From the NCBI GenBank assembly GCA_027030425.1, contig JALVEW010000043.1:1-41371 (forward strand): a stretch of DNA of 41,371 nt, in the 5' to 3' direction. Numbering within the stretch: the stretch's first letter is position 1; each line of letters opens with the position of its first letter. The stretch comes from Sedimenticola sp. (GTDB lineage: Bacteria > Pseudomonadota > Gammaproteobacteria > Chromatiales > Chromatiaceae). Positions 16,680 to 25,665 of the stretch are shown here, in pieces. The notes beneath the pieces are model-generated. The model was not told the DNA's origin. It did no database searches and saw only the letters and a list, made by a program, of their open reading frames with translations. Both the position numbers and the translations under genes were made by a program.

Positions 16680-17162
16680 ATGAACAGGCATCGACAGAAC
16701 CAAATCACCACTCAAAGACAAAAAGGCGTGGCACTGGTAGTCAGCCTCATGCTGCTCACGGTTATCACCCTGCTGAGTCTTACCGCCATGCGCAGCGCCA
16801 ACCTGGACACCAGAATCGCCATCAATCACCAGCACAAACAATTCGCTTTTCAGGCGGCCGAGAACGCACTGACCAAGCTCACGGTAGTCGACCCCACCAA
16901 CGTGGATGCACCTGGCACCCTGGACGGCACGCCCGTCACCAATGAAAACTGGTACCAAGGGGAAGGCGACAGCGACAACGCAAGCACCTCCGCCGACCTC
17001 ACTATGGACATGACAGACAAATCCAAGCCGGGACAGTACAAGTTTTCCGGCTATGGATTGAACGTCATCACTTTTGTATTCACGGCTGATGCCACCGGCA
17101 AGGTCGATGGCACCAATACGACAGCGCACAACCGCATGGAAGTCGCTCTCATCCGAGACTGA
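16680..17162 (+). CDS. pilX: Type IV pilus minor pilin PilX
   Basis: A 160-residue PilX-type protein, MNRHRQNQITTQRQKG/VALVVSLMLLTVITLLSL, followed by AMRSANLDTRIAINHQHKQFAFQAAENAL. Like other PilX/GspK-type tip pilins it lacks Glu at +5 (Val here), consistent with a place at the very tip. The start at 16680 was chosen over an upstream in-frame ATG at 16569 that overlaps pilW. It is 10 bp from pilY1. Confidence 0.87.
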   Translation: MNRHRQNQITTQRQKGVALVVSLMLLTVITLLSLTAMRSANLDTRIAINHQHKQFAFQAAENALTKLTVVDPTNVDAPGTLDGTPVTNENWYQGEGDSDNASTSADLTMDMTDKSKPGQYKFSGYGLNVITFVFTADATGKVDGTNTTAHNRMEVALIRD

Positions 17163-17172
17163 GGAATATGTC

Positions 17173-20154
17173 ATGAACACCAATACACTATCCCGCAACA
17201 AATCCCTTGCCCTGGGTTTCCTGCTCTCCTCGGTCATTGCCAGCAGCGCATTGCAGGCCGACGACATCGAGGTCTATCTGCAGCCTCCGCCGGATCCCAT
17301 CTCGCCCAACGTGTTGTTCATTCTCGACGAATCAGGAAGTATGAGCTCCTACGATGGGCAATCCACCAGCCGCATGGCCCAGTTGCGCGAGGCCATGACC
17401 ACCCTGCTGGACGACCCGGACATGGAATTCGTGCGTGCGGGCATTTTGGGCTACACCACCCATTCCGGCAACAATGGACGTCTTCGCATCCGGGTCATCT
17501 CTGATTTCACGGACCTGGGTCCCGTGGGCTCAGGGGCACGAACCACCATGAAAAGTGCTGTTTCCACCCTGACACCCCGAAGTTATACCCCATCGGTCAA
17601 GGCCCTGGAATTTGCCGCAGACTGGTTCAACGACGGTTTCAACCAGGGAGAAAACCCTACCGGCTGGGCCAACAACGACGATGACGGCGACAACGACCAC
17701 GACGACAAGGGCTCCTGGGACTCCCCTGTGGATCTTTGGTGCCGCCCCAATCACATGGTGTTGCTCTCGGACGGTCGCCCCAACTCCAACTCTCCCACAT
17801 CTGGGGAAGCCTATGGCCTTACCAGCTACCGGCCATCTGATTCCAATGGTTCTACCGACTGCCCTTATTACAGCGGCTGGGAAAGCGCACGCTGCGCACC
17901 CGAAATTGCGGCTTGGGCATATAATACCGATATGAAAACAGGGGCGGACTGGCCGGAACAGCAACACATCGTCACACATACCATCGGCTTCCATACCAGC
18001 TCCTCGGCTGCGTCTTTTTTGGCAGCCATCGCCGACAATGGCGGCGGTAACTTTTATGAAGGTGAAAACGCATCTGACCTGGTGGCAGCATTTTCCGCTA
18101 TCGTGGAGTCAGCGCAAACTTCAGTGCCTTATAGCTACAATGCCCCCAGCATCCCCTTCAACGCGGACAATGCGGCAACCAGCGGCAACGAGATCTATGT
18201 TCCCCTGTTCGCCACGGACACCAAGAAGTTCTGGAAAGGAAATATCAAGAAGTACCATATTTCCTATGATGCAACCAATGACGAAATCGATATCACCGAC
18301 ACTAACGGCATGGAGGTACTGGACACGGCCCTCAATTTCCTGGACCGCGTGGATTTCTGGAACTTTACCGGCGAATCAGATGATGGTGAATCCCTGGCTG
18401 GCGGCGCTGCCAGCAACATGGACGGGACTTACGTCACTCGCAAGCTCTACACCTATCTCGACGGGCAATCCACTGACCTCACCTCAGACGTGAACCGGGT
18501 GGTCGCTTCCAACGGTCTGATCACATCTTCGATGTTGGGAGTACCCAACTCCCGGCGTACTGCCCTGCTCAACTGGGCCAACTGGCGTACCGACGACGGT
18601 AGCAACGGTCGTAAAGCGGATATGGGCGCCCCCCTGCACACCAGCCCCGTCGTGGTTCGTTATGGCTCCGGCGGTGACCTGGTATTCATCAACACGACAG
18701 AAGGCATATTGCATGCCTTCAACGCCAGTGGAACAGACCGGGGAAAGGAAGCATGGGCTTATATGCCGGATGAGCTGCTCGACACCATCAAGGATGCCCA
18801 GGAAAATACCGATTCCAGCATTCCCATGTACGGCCTGGACGGCCCCATGACCTATTACGAGGCAGGGGGACACAAATATCTGGTGTTCGGCATGCGCCGG
18901 GGCGGGCGAAACTATTACGCCCTGGATATCACCAGCCGCGACCAACCCAAATTCGCCTGGGAAATCCGAGCCGGGGTGACCACAGGCTTTGATGAACTGG
19001 GACAAACCTGGTCCAAGCCCATTCTCACCCGCCTGGAAATCGAAGGCGAGAGCGCCCAGGACGTACTCATATTCGGCGGTGGCTACGATGACGACCAGGA
19101 TGAAGCCAGCATCCGCCAGAATGACGACATGGGTAACTATATCTACATCGTCAGCCCAACGTCCGGCACCCTGATCCGCAAACTTTCCTCCAGCGATCTT
19201 GTTGGCAACACGGGCATGAACAACGCCATTGCCGCAGATGTGCTTCCTGTGGACATCAACGCCAACGGCGTAACCGATCGCCTCTATGTGGCGGACGTGG
19301 GAGGGCGCATCATTCGCATCGACATTCCTGACAGGGCCATCGCCAACATCACCGGCTCAAGCGCCATCACCGGCGGGGTAATCGCCGACGTGGGCGGTTC
19401 AGACGGCTTCCAGCGTTTCTTCAACACGCCGGAAGTGGCCTATTACAAGCGAGGTGGAACCACTTATCTCGCGTTGATGATAGCTTCCGGTCATCGTCCA
19501 GATCCTTTGAGCACAGCGGTCACCGACCGCTTCTACATGATCAAGGATCCCAACGTCTGGACAGCGCCACCGGACAATGACAGTGATGGCGAACGCGATT
19601 ACATTCCCCTTACCGAGGACGATCTCTATGACGCTACCAGTAACCAGGTTCAGGAAGGCAACGATAACGATGTGACCGACACGGGGTCCAAGCTCTATGC
19701 TGAACAGCAGTTGAGGGAGGCCATGGGCTGGTACATTGATCTGGCGCCTGGAGAAAAAGGTTTCTCCGAGGCCAAGGTCTATGATTATGCCGTGCTGTTC
19801 ACCACCTACAAGGGCACACGCAGCGCCAACAGCGACCCCTGCCTGGCCACGTCCACCCAGGGAGAATCCCAGTTGTACATACTGGACATGACCAATGGCG
19901 GCGCCAAATTTGGCACAGATGACAATAAATTCGTACAGGACAGCAGCGACCCGCTTACTTCAGATGACCGCAGCGTGCAGTTGGGTATTCCGGGCATGCC
20001 GCCTTCCCCCGACCTCATCTTCCCGAAAACCAGCAGTGATCCCGATGCCAATCCCTTTGGCGGCGTGGTCAAGGGTTGCGTGGGCTTGCAGTGCCCCGCA
20101 AAATGGAAAGACAGGTTCCACCCCATTTCCTGGGAAGAGGTCATCGACGAATAG
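17173..20154 (+). CDS. pilY1: Type IV pilus tip adhesin and assembly factor PilY1
   Basis: A 993-residue secreted protein with a signal peptide to about residue 29. The N-terminal von Willebrand A domain has a MIDAS motif D52-E-S54-G-S56 (LFILDESGSMS) and an acidic insertion (DDDGDNDHDD, about residue 170). From about residue 480 it carries the PilC/PilY1 beta-propeller, with GGDLVFINTTEGILHAFNASG, DGPMTYYEAGGHKYLVFGMRRGGRNYYALDIT and the calcium-site-like loop DINANGVTDRLYVAD (about residue 693). PilY1 caps the pilus, regulates retraction and mediates surface sensing or adhesion. The start at 17173 gives a clean signal peptide 10 bp after pilX. Confidence 0.94.
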   Translation: MNTNTLSRNKSLALGFLLSSVIASSALQADDIEVYLQPPPDPISPNVLFILDESGSMSSYDGQSTSRMAQLREAMTTLLDDPDMEFVRAGILGYTTHSGNNGRLRIRVISDFTDLGPVGSGARTTMKSAVSTLTPRSYTPSVKALEFAADWFNDGFNQGENPTGWANNDDDGDNDHDDKGSWDSPVDLWCRPNHMVLLSDGRPNSNSPTSGEAYGLTSYRPSDSNGSTDCPYYSGWESARCAPEIAAWAYNTDMKTGADWPEQQHIVTHTIGFHTSSSAASFLAAIADNGGGNFYEGENASDLVAAFSAIVESAQTSVPYSYNAPSIPFNADNAATSGNEIYVPLFATDTKKFWKGNIKKYHISYDATNDEIDITDTNGMEVLDTALNFLDRVDFWNFTGESDDGESLAGGAASNMDGTYVTRKLYTYLDGQSTDLTSDVNRVVASNGLITSSMLGVPNSRRTALLNWANWRTDDGSNGRKADMGAPLHTSPVVVRYGSGGDLVFINTTEGILHAFNASGTDRGKEAWAYMPDELLDTIKDAQENTDSSIPMYGLDGPMTYYEAGGHKYLVFGMRRGGRNYYALDITSRDQPKFAWEIRAGVTTGFDELGQTWSKPILTRLEIEGESAQDVLIFGGGYDDDQDEASIRQNDDMGNYIYIVSPTSGTLIRKLSSSDLVGNTGMNNAIAADVLPVDINANGVTDRLYVADVGGRIIRIDIPDRAIANITGSSAITGGVIADVGGSDGFQRFFNTPEVAYYKRGGTTYLALMIASGHRPDPLSTAVTDRFYMIKDPNVWTAPPDNDSDGERDYIPLTEDDLYDATSNQVQEGNDNDVTDTGSKLYAEQQLREAMGWYIDLAPGEKGFSEAKVYDYAVLFTTYKGTRSANSDPCLATSTQGESQLYILDMTNGGAKFGTDDNKFVQDSSDPLTSDDRSVQLGIPGMPPSPDLIFPKTSSDPDANPFGGVVKGCVGLQCPAKWKDRFHPISWEEVIDE

Positions 20155-20172
20155 ATCAGCCACAGCCTTGAA

Positions 20173-20212
20173 TCAGGCCTGGCACGAGTCATGAAATACA
20201 TGCCAGGCCTGA
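20173..20212. terminator. Strong hairpin between pilY1 and pilE
   Basis: Perfect 12-bp arms TCAGGCCTGGCA (20173-20184) and TGCCAGGCCTGA (20201-20212) with a 16-nt loop. It lacks a T-run, so it may attenuate read-through or protect the upstream transcript rather than stop transcription fully. pilE begins 21 bp later with no obvious promoter of its own. Confidence 0.6.
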
Positions 20213-20233
20213 CTTCAACAGGGGGACACGAAT

Positions 20234-20695
20234 ATGATGAGCGTAAGAAAAGATAAGGGTTTTACACTGATAGAGCTGATGATCGTCGTAGCGGTCGTGG
20301 GCATTCTGGCTGCCATTGCCTATCCCAGCTACCTGGACTCAGTACGCAAGAGCAGACGGGCCGATGCCCAGGCTGCGCTGACCGAACTGGCACAAAAACA
20401 GGAAGCCCTGTATGCCCGCACCGCCAGCTATTCGGTTGATATGACTGATTTAGGCTATTCCAATGCAAACTGGAATACGGTGCCCACCAATGTACCGGCA
20501 GCCCAACGTTATTATCAAGTCAGGGTTCTGAACGCGACTTCCGCCTGTCCCATCACCAACTGTTATAGATTGCGGGCCAGGAGACGTTCTGGAACAGATC
20601 AAGCCAACGATTCTGTTCAATTTTTTGAACTGTGGTCCAATGGCCGAAAACGAATGTACATTGATGGCAGCTGGAAGAACAGCTGGAAAGAGTGA
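20234..20695 (+). CDS. pilE: Type IV pilus minor pilin PilE
   Basis: A 153-residue type IV pilin: [49 protein letters not shown], with Glu at +5. A C-terminal cysteine pair (ACPITNCYR) probably forms the D-loop disulfide. Position at the end of the cluster and length identify it as the minor pilin PilE rather than the major pilin. Either ATG at 20234 or the next codon could be the start; the difference is one residue. Confidence 0.9.
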   Translation: MMSVRKDKGFTLIELMIVVAVVGILAAIAYPSYLDSVRKSRRADAQAALTELAQKQEALYARTASYSVDMTDLGYSNANWNTVPTNVPAAQRYYQVRVLNATSACPITNCYRLRARRRSGTDQANDSVQFFELWSNGRKRMYIDGSWKNSWKE

Positions 20696-20703
20696 CTTCT
20701 TTA

Positions 20704-20723
20704 CCCAACCGTAGGTTGGGTTT
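20704..20723 (+). terminator. Candidate terminator after pilE
   Basis: A 7-bp stem CCCAACC-GTA-GGTTGGG followed by TTT just after the pilE stop. The T-run is short, and the same sequence is known to me as a dispersed repeat in other proteobacteria. Confidence 0.45.
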
Positions 20724-20785
20724 CACCCCGACAATGGCGGTTGCGGCAGGTCAATACCCAACAGAAGTCAGCCCCCTCACCCTGG

Positions 20786-20964
20786 CCCTCTCCCCCGAGG
20801 AGGATGTCGCAAAAGGCAGCAGCCTCCGCGATGCAGGGACGCATCGCCATTTTCGATGGCTGCAAGCCATTGAAAATGGCGGAATCGGAAAATCACACTT
20901 TTCCGATTCCAAGTCGTAAAAGCCCAGGGAAGGGCTTTTACGACATCCTCCCAAGGGGAGAGGG
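20786..20964. repeat. Family B multi-hairpin element, copy 1
   Basis: A 179-bp element with imperfect 24-bp terminal inverted repeats (20786-20809 and 20941-20964). Inside are three successive long hairpins: 20848-20878 (CCATTTTCGATGGCT paired with AGCCATTGAAAATGG), 20881-20910 (GGAATCGGAAAA with TTTTCCGATTCC) and 20913-20944 (GTCGTAAAAGCCC with GGGCTTTTACGAC). It fills the 298-bp gap between pilE and the DUF4124 gene and has no coding capacity. A second copy in inverted orientation lies at 25483-25665. Confidence 0.8.
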
Positions 20965-20993
20965 AAGTGTATGTGCAACCAACCTCAAATATC

Positions 20994-21410
20994 TCAATCA
21001 CAATAAGCCTTGACCGCAGCCTGGGCTTCCCTGGTTTTTCTCGTTCTTTCCTCGGGCCCCAGCTTCATGGTCTTGTTGTCCTCGGTAATGAAAACCGTAT
21101 CCGGCCCGGCTTCTTCGAGGACCTGCAGAATTTTCCTGCCTTTTTCGCAATAATCCTTGCGCAGTTTCGGATCCAGGGCAGGATTGCCAGCGGCCTCTTT
21201 TTCAGATTGCTTCTTCTGTGTTTCAACAGGAGTAGCCGGCGGGGGGGCATTGACCTCAATTTCCTCAGCCTGGGTCGGCCCGGGGGGAGGCGTCTGGGAA
21301 AAGACCACCTTACCGCTCTCATCCACCCATCTGTATACCTTGGCTTCCACCAGACCAGCCAGCAGCAAGGCCCCCGCCAATCCGGCAACAATTGTTCGAT
21401 TCACCTGCAC
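20994..21410 (-). CDS. DUF4124 domain-containing secreted protein
   Basis: A 138-residue protein with a signal peptide (residues 1-23, ending LVEA) followed by the DUF4124 signature KVYRWVDESGKVVFSQTPPPG. A proline/alanine-rich linker (about residues 48-75) separates it from a charged helical tail with two cysteines (C88, C137). These are small envelope proteins of unknown function, common in gammaproteobacteria. It is divergent from thiO. Confidence 0.85.
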   Translation of the reverse strand: MQVNRTIVAGLAGALLLAGLVEAKVYRWVDESGKVVFSQTPPPGPTQAEEIEVNAPPPATPVETQKKQSEKEAAGNPALDPKLRKDYCEKGRKILQVLEEAGPDTVFITEDNKTMKLGPEERTRKTREAQAAVKAYCD

Positions 21411-21506
21411 CCCCTGTTTGGAATAAACTACCCGTCAACCTTAGCAAAGTTCAGCCACTCATGACCACGTTCTCTTCACAAAACACCCTTAGCAAATGCT
21501 CTGCCC

Positions 21507-22604
21507 ATGAGTGATCTGCTGGTCATAGGCGGTGGGGTCATTGGTCTGCTCACGGCAAGAGAGCTGGCCCTTGCCGGCGCAAAAGTCACGGTGCTGGAAA
21601 GAAATGCCAGGCCCGCCAGGGAATCTTCCTGGGCAGGGGGTGGCATCATCTCCCCCCTCTACCCTTGGCGCTATCCGGACAGCATAACGCAGCTGGCCAG
21701 AGCCGGACATCAAAGCTATCCCGAACTGAGCCGGCAGTTGTATGCGGATACGGGTATCGATCCCCAGTACACCCGCTCCGGCCTTTTCATCCGGGCCGAG
21801 GAAGAGCAGGATGAGGCTTTGGACTGGGCCGCCCGATGGGATTACCGCATTTCCCTGGAGTCAAGCGCCGCCATCGAACAACTTGAACCCGCCCGCTTCA
21901 ACCCACCGGAACAACTCCTGTGGATGCCCGATATCGGCCAGGTACGAAACCCGCGCCTGGTCAAGGCGCTGATAAAGGATCTGGATAACCGGGGGATAAG
22001 CCTGCATACGCATGCCCCCGTGGTGGGTTTCAGGGAGAACGGGGGCCGAATCCATGAAGTGCTGACACCCACGGGCAAGTTCCAGGCAGAAGGAATCGTC
22101 CTCTGTACCGGCGCCTGGACAGGAACACTCGCCAAACCGCTTTCTCCCCCACCGGATGTCCACCCGGTACGGGGGCAGATGCTGCTGTTCAAGGGCAAAC
22201 CAGACCAGATCAGGCACATGATGCTGGAAGAAAACCGCTACATCATTCCCCGCCAGGATGGCCGGATTCTGTTCGGCAGCACCCTGGAAGAAGCCGGATT
22301 CGATAAATCCACCACCGCCGCCGCCCGCCGGGAGCTGACACAACTGGCCAGGGAGCGTTTTCCCCTCCTGAAGAACCTGCCCATCGAGAAACACTGGGCC
22401 GGCCTGCGGCCCGCCGCACCCGCCGGCATACCCTATATTACCCGGCATCCCCAGGTGGAAAACCTGTACATCAATGCGGGCCACTATCGCAACGGCGTGG
22501 TGCTGGCACCTGCTTCCGCCCGCCTGGTCACGGATTTACTCCTGGGTAGAACCCCCACGGTGGATCCGGCCCCTTACGCCATGGATGCGCCTCGTGGATA
22601 TTGA
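21507..22604 (+). CDS. thiO: Glycine oxidase ThiO-like FAD enzyme
   Basis: A 365-residue DAO-family flavoenzyme. It starts DLLVIGGGVIGLLTARELALAGAKVTVLER (FAD fold), then SSWAGGGIISPLYPWRY, characteristic of ThiO. The late motifs KHWAGLRPAAPAGIPYI and LYINAGHYRNGVVLAPASARLVTDLLLG also match. ThiO oxidises glycine to the imine needed for the thiazole ring of thiamine. No other thi genes are adjacent. The start is the ATG at 21507. It is followed by two small palindromes and then the histidine kinase. Confidence 0.9.
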   Translation: MSDLLVIGGGVIGLLTARELALAGAKVTVLERNARPARESSWAGGGIISPLYPWRYPDSITQLARAGHQSYPELSRQLYADTGIDPQYTRSGLFIRAEEEQDEALDWAARWDYRISLESSAAIEQLEPARFNPPEQLLWMPDIGQVRNPRLVKALIKDLDNRGISLHTHAPVVGFRENGGRIHEVLTPTGKFQAEGIVLCTGAWTGTLAKPLSPPPDVHPVRGQMLLFKGKPDQIRHMMLEENRYIIPRQDGRILFGSTLEEAGFDKSTTAAARRELTQLARERFPLLKNLPIEKHWAGLRPAAPAGIPYITRHPQVENLYINAGHYRNGVVLAPASARLVTDLLLGRTPTVDPAPYAMDAPRGY

Positions 22605-22618
22605 TTTTCGCCATGACC

Positions 22619-22686
22619 GTAGCTCGGGCTTCAGCCCGACTTGTGCCGCCACGACGGAACAATGTCGGACTGAAGTCCGGCCTGCC
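22619..22686. repeat. Pair of small dispersed-type palindromes after thiO
   Basis: Two hairpins, one with arms CGGGCT/AGCCCG around 22625-22639 and one with arms CGGACT/AGTCCG around 22664-22679. They resemble the palindrome at 31505-31530 (both contain a GGACT/GGGCT-TTCAG-like core). They sit between thiO and the kinase gene and may act as a weak terminator or REP-type repeat. Confidence 0.55.
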
Positions 22687-22698
22687 ACTCGCGGGAGC

Positions 22699-24855
22699 AT
22701 GAGATACCACTTCATTCCCAGCTTGCTGCTGCTGATTATCCTGGCCTGCTCCACCACAATGGCAGAAGACCTGCCCCAGGTATCCATCGGCGTCCTCAGC
22801 CACCGGGGAGACGAAGCCACCCTGCGAAACTGGTCCCCCACGGCAGACTATCTCTCCCGGGTCATCCCGGAATACCGGTTCCGCATCGTGCCTCTGGACT
22901 TCCGGGAGATCGAGCCCGCGGTGAAAAATTCGGAAGTGGATTTTCTACTCGTGAACCCGGGTATATATGTCAACATGGAGGTTCGCTACCGCATTTCCCG
23001 CATTGTCACCCTGAACAATCTCATCGACGGCAAGCCTTCCAATATCTTCGGCGGCGTCATTTTCACCCGCGCCGACCGGCGGGAAATCAACAGCCTGGAA
23101 GACGTCCGCGGAAAATCCCTGATGGCCGTGGACAAGACATCCCTGGGCGGCTTCCAGATGGCCTGGAAGGAACTCAAGGACATTGGCATCGACCCTTACC
23201 GGGACACCGCCAGCCTGCGTTTTGGCGGCACCCATGACGCGGTGGTGCGGGCCGTGCAGCGGGGAGAGGTGGCCGTGGGCACCGTACGCACGGGCATCCT
23301 GGAACTCATGAGCGAGGATGGTTCGGCCTCCCCCGGCGAATTCAAGATTCTGGGACAGAAAGAAAGCCCGGAACACCCTTTTCCCCACAGCACCCGGCTA
23401 TATCCCGAATGGCCCTTCAGCAAGCTGCGGCACACGCCCAGCCAGCTGGCGCGGCGGGTGGCGGTGGCGCTGCTGCAAATGTCTCCCCTGGAGCCTGCCG
23501 CCCAGTGGGGCGAATACGCGGGCTGGACCACGCCCCTGGAATACCAACCCGTGCATGACCTGTTGCGGGATCTGCACCTGCCCCCCTACGACCGGCCCGT
23601 GCGCTTCACCCTGGCTGACGCCATCGGCAAGTACTGGTACTGGCTGTTGACCGTTCTGGTGTTCCTGCTGGCGATGATCGTCATGACCAGCTGGGTGGCC
23701 CGCCTCAACCACGCCCTGAAAAAATCCAAGAGCATGCTGGAGCGCCAGCACAACCTCATCCTGGATTCCGTGGCCGACGGCATCTACGGCGTGGATCTGC
23801 AAGGCAATGCCACTTTCATCAATAAGGCGGTAACGGAAATCACCGGCTGGCGCGCAAAGGATTTGATCGGCAAGAACCAGCATCACATCCTGCATCACAC
23901 CCGGGCCGACGGCAGCATACACCCCGCCAGTGAATGCCCCGTCTATCTGACCTTCGAGGAAGGCAAGCCCCGGTATATAGAGGAAGATCTTTTCTGGAAA
24001 AAGGACGGCAGCAGTTTTCCCGTGGAATACAGCAGCACGCCCATCAGGGACGAGAAGGGAGACATCAAGGGGGCCGTGGTCGTATTCCGCGACATCAGCG
24101 CCCGCAAGGAAGCCGCCGAGGCAGGCCGCCAATACCAGATGGAGCTGGCTCACGTGGCCCGCCTCAGTACCATGGGGGAAATGGCCTCGGGCATGGCCCA
24201 CGAACTGAACCAACCTCTCACCGCCATTGCCACCAGCGCAGACGCCTGCATGCGCCTGCTGGAATCCGGGGACGCCCCCCGGGACCGGGTGCTGGACGTG
24301 CTGGAAACCATCGGTGCCCAAGCGCGCCGGGCCGGCGGGCTCATCCAGCAATTGCGCCAGTTCGTGCGCAAGGAAGAACCCCGCCTGACGCTGGTGAATC
24401 TAAATCACCTGATGGAAGAAGTGCTGATGCTCATGGAGCCGGAGATCCGCAAGGCCGGTGTCCGCATGGTCCGCGATCTGGACACCGACATTCCCTTGGT
24501 AGAAGCACAACAGATACAGATCGACCAGGTCATTCTCAACCTGATCCGCAATGCCATCGAAGCCATGTCAGAAACCCCGGAAGACAAACGCATACTGACC
24601 CTGCGCACCCGCTCAGCAGGGGGCAACGCGGTCATCACCTCCGTGGAAGATACCGGCCCTGGCCTCAGCGCGGAAGTGCGCGACAAGCTGTTCGACCCCT
24701 TTGTCACCAGCAAGCCCCAGGGCATGGGATTGGGACTGTCCATCAGCATGGGAATCATCACTGCGCACAACGGCAACCTGTATTACGATAGTCATGCCAG
24801 CAAGGGCGCGGTCTTCCGCTTCACACTGCCCATTAAGCAACACAGCAATGACTGA
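22699..24855 (+). CDS. Sensor histidine kinase with PhnD-like periplasmic domain (TtrS-like)
   Basis: A 718-residue membrane kinase. It has a signal peptide (1-22), then a periplasmic phosphonate/ABC substrate-binding-like domain (about 26-290, VSIGVLSHRGDEATLRNWSPTADYL), as in the tetrathionate sensor TtrS. A membrane helix (YWYWLLTVLVFLLAMIVM, about 311-330), a PAS domain (about 352-455), and a HisKA/HATPase core follow: phosphoacceptor His501 in GMAHELNQPLTAIA, N box NLIRNAIEAM, G boxes DTGPGLS and GMGLGLSIS. The ATG at 22699 gives the signal peptide. It overlaps the response regulator gene by eight bases. Ligand is unproven; position before sox suggests a sulfur anion such as thiosulfate or tetrathionate. 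Confidence 0.9.
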   Translation: MRYHFIPSLLLLIILACSTTMAEDLPQVSIGVLSHRGDEATLRNWSPTADYLSRVIPEYRFRIVPLDFREIEPAVKNSEVDFLLVNPGIYVNMEVRYRISRIVTLNNLIDGKPSNIFGGVIFTRADRREINSLEDVRGKSLMAVDKTSLGGFQMAWKELKDIGIDPYRDTASLRFGGTHDAVVRAVQRGEVAVGTVRTGILELMSEDGSASPGEFKILGQKESPEHPFPHSTRLYPEWPFSKLRHTPSQLARRVAVALLQMSPLEPAAQWGEYAGWTTPLEYQPVHDLLRDLHLPPYDRPVRFTLADAIGKYWYWLLTVLVFLLAMIVMTSWVARLNHALKKSKSMLERQHNLILDSVADGIYGVDLQGNATFINKAVTEITGWRAKDLIGKNQHHILHHTRADGSIHPASECPVYLTFEEGKPRYIEEDLFWKKDGSSFPVEYSSTPIRDEKGDIKGAVVVFRDISARKEAAEAGRQYQMELAHVARLSTMGEMASGMAHELNQPLTAIATSADACMRLLESGDAPRDRVLDVLETIGAQARRAGGLIQQLRQFVRKEEPRLTLVNLNHLMEEVLMLMEPEIRKAGVRMVRDLDTDIPLVEAQQIQIDQVILNLIRNAIEAMSETPEDKRILTLRTRSAGGNAVITSVEDTGPGLSAEVRDKLFDPFVTSKPQGMGLGLSISMGIITAHNGNLYYDSHASKGAVFRFTLPIKQHSND

Positions 24856-25477
24856 CAAGCCCGCCACCGTATTCATTGTCGATGATGACCAGGAGGTTCG
24901 CCAGGCCCTGGCCCTGCTCATGGAATCCGTGGGCCTGCAGGTGGAAACCTTTGAATCCGGAAACGACTTCCTGCAGCAGTTCGATCCCAACCGACCCGGC
25001 TGCATGATACTGGACGTGCGCATGCCCGGCATGAGCGGCCTGGAACTCCAGGCCCGCCTGGCCGCGGAAGCCATTCACCCACCCGTCATCATCATCACCG
25101 GCCATGGCGACGTGCCCATGGCCGTGCGCGCCGTGCAGGCCGGCGCCGTGGATTTCATCGAAAAACCTTTCAATGACCAGGCCCTGCTGGACAGCGTGCA
25201 CAGAGCCCTGGACCTGGACGCCCGGAAACGGGGCCGCGCCAGCAGGCTGGCGGAAATCCGCGCCCGGCTGCAAACCCTGACCCCCCGGGAGCAGGAAGTC
25301 ATGAAAATGGTGGTGGCGGGAAAACGCAACAAGGTCATCGCCCTGGAACTCTCCGTAAGCCAGTCCACCGTGGAAGCTCATCGCGCCCGGGTGATGGAAA
25401 AGATGGAAGCCCGGAGTCTGTCCGACCTCATGCGCATGGTCTTGGCCGTGGAAGACAGCAGCGAATCCGAAATCTGA
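24848..25477 (+). CDS. FixJ/TtrR-like response regulator
   Basis: A 209-residue regulator with an N-terminal receiver domain (VFIVDDDQEV, phospho-acceptor Asp56 in MILDVRMPG, switch Thr in IIITGHGD, Lys in EKPF) and a C-terminal LuxR-type helix-turn-helix (LTPREQEVMKMVVAGKRNKVIALELSVSQSTVEAHRARV). This is the FixJ subfamily to which TtrR belongs. It overlaps the kinase gene, forming one expression unit, and ends 428 bp before soxX on the same strand. Control of the sox operon is a reasonable but untested inference. Confidence 0.91.
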   Translation: MTDKPATVFIVDDDQEVRQALALLMESVGLQVETFESGNDFLQQFDPNRPGCMILDVRMPGMSGLELQARLAAEAIHPPVIIITGHGDVPMAVRAVQAGAVDFIEKPFNDQALLDSVHRALDLDARKRGRASRLAEIRARLQTLTPREQEVMKMVVAGKRNKVIALELSVSQSTVEAHRARVMEKMEARSLSDLMRMVLAVEDSSESEI

Positions 25478-25482
25478 ACAAT

Positions 25483-25665
25483 CCTCTCCCCTACAGGAGG
25501 ATGCCGAAAAGCCCTTCCCTGGGCTTTCACGACTCGAAATTGGAAAAGTGCGATTTTCCGATTCCACCATTTTCAATGGCTTACAGCCATCGAAAATGGC
25601 GGCGCATACCTGCATCGCGGCGGCTGTCGCCTTTTGCGCTTTTGCTACACCCTCCTACAGGCAGC
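25483..25665. repeat. Family B multi-hairpin element, copy 2 (inverted)
   Basis: The reverse complement of this stretch aligns with copy 1 along its length: the hairpins with arms around GGGCTTTC, GGAAAA/TTTTCC and CCATTTTC/GAAAATGG recur in reversed order. Its left edge CCTCTCCCC-TACAGGAGGATG matches the right terminal repeat of copy 1; the other edge (about 25650-25665) is more diverged. It starts six bases after the response regulator stop and separates it from the sox promoter region. Confidence 0.75.

Noticed and set aside
20994-25477. Composite transposon formed by the two family B copies
   Set aside because: No transposase is inside, and the genes look native in composition; only the possibility of inversion is kept as a finding.
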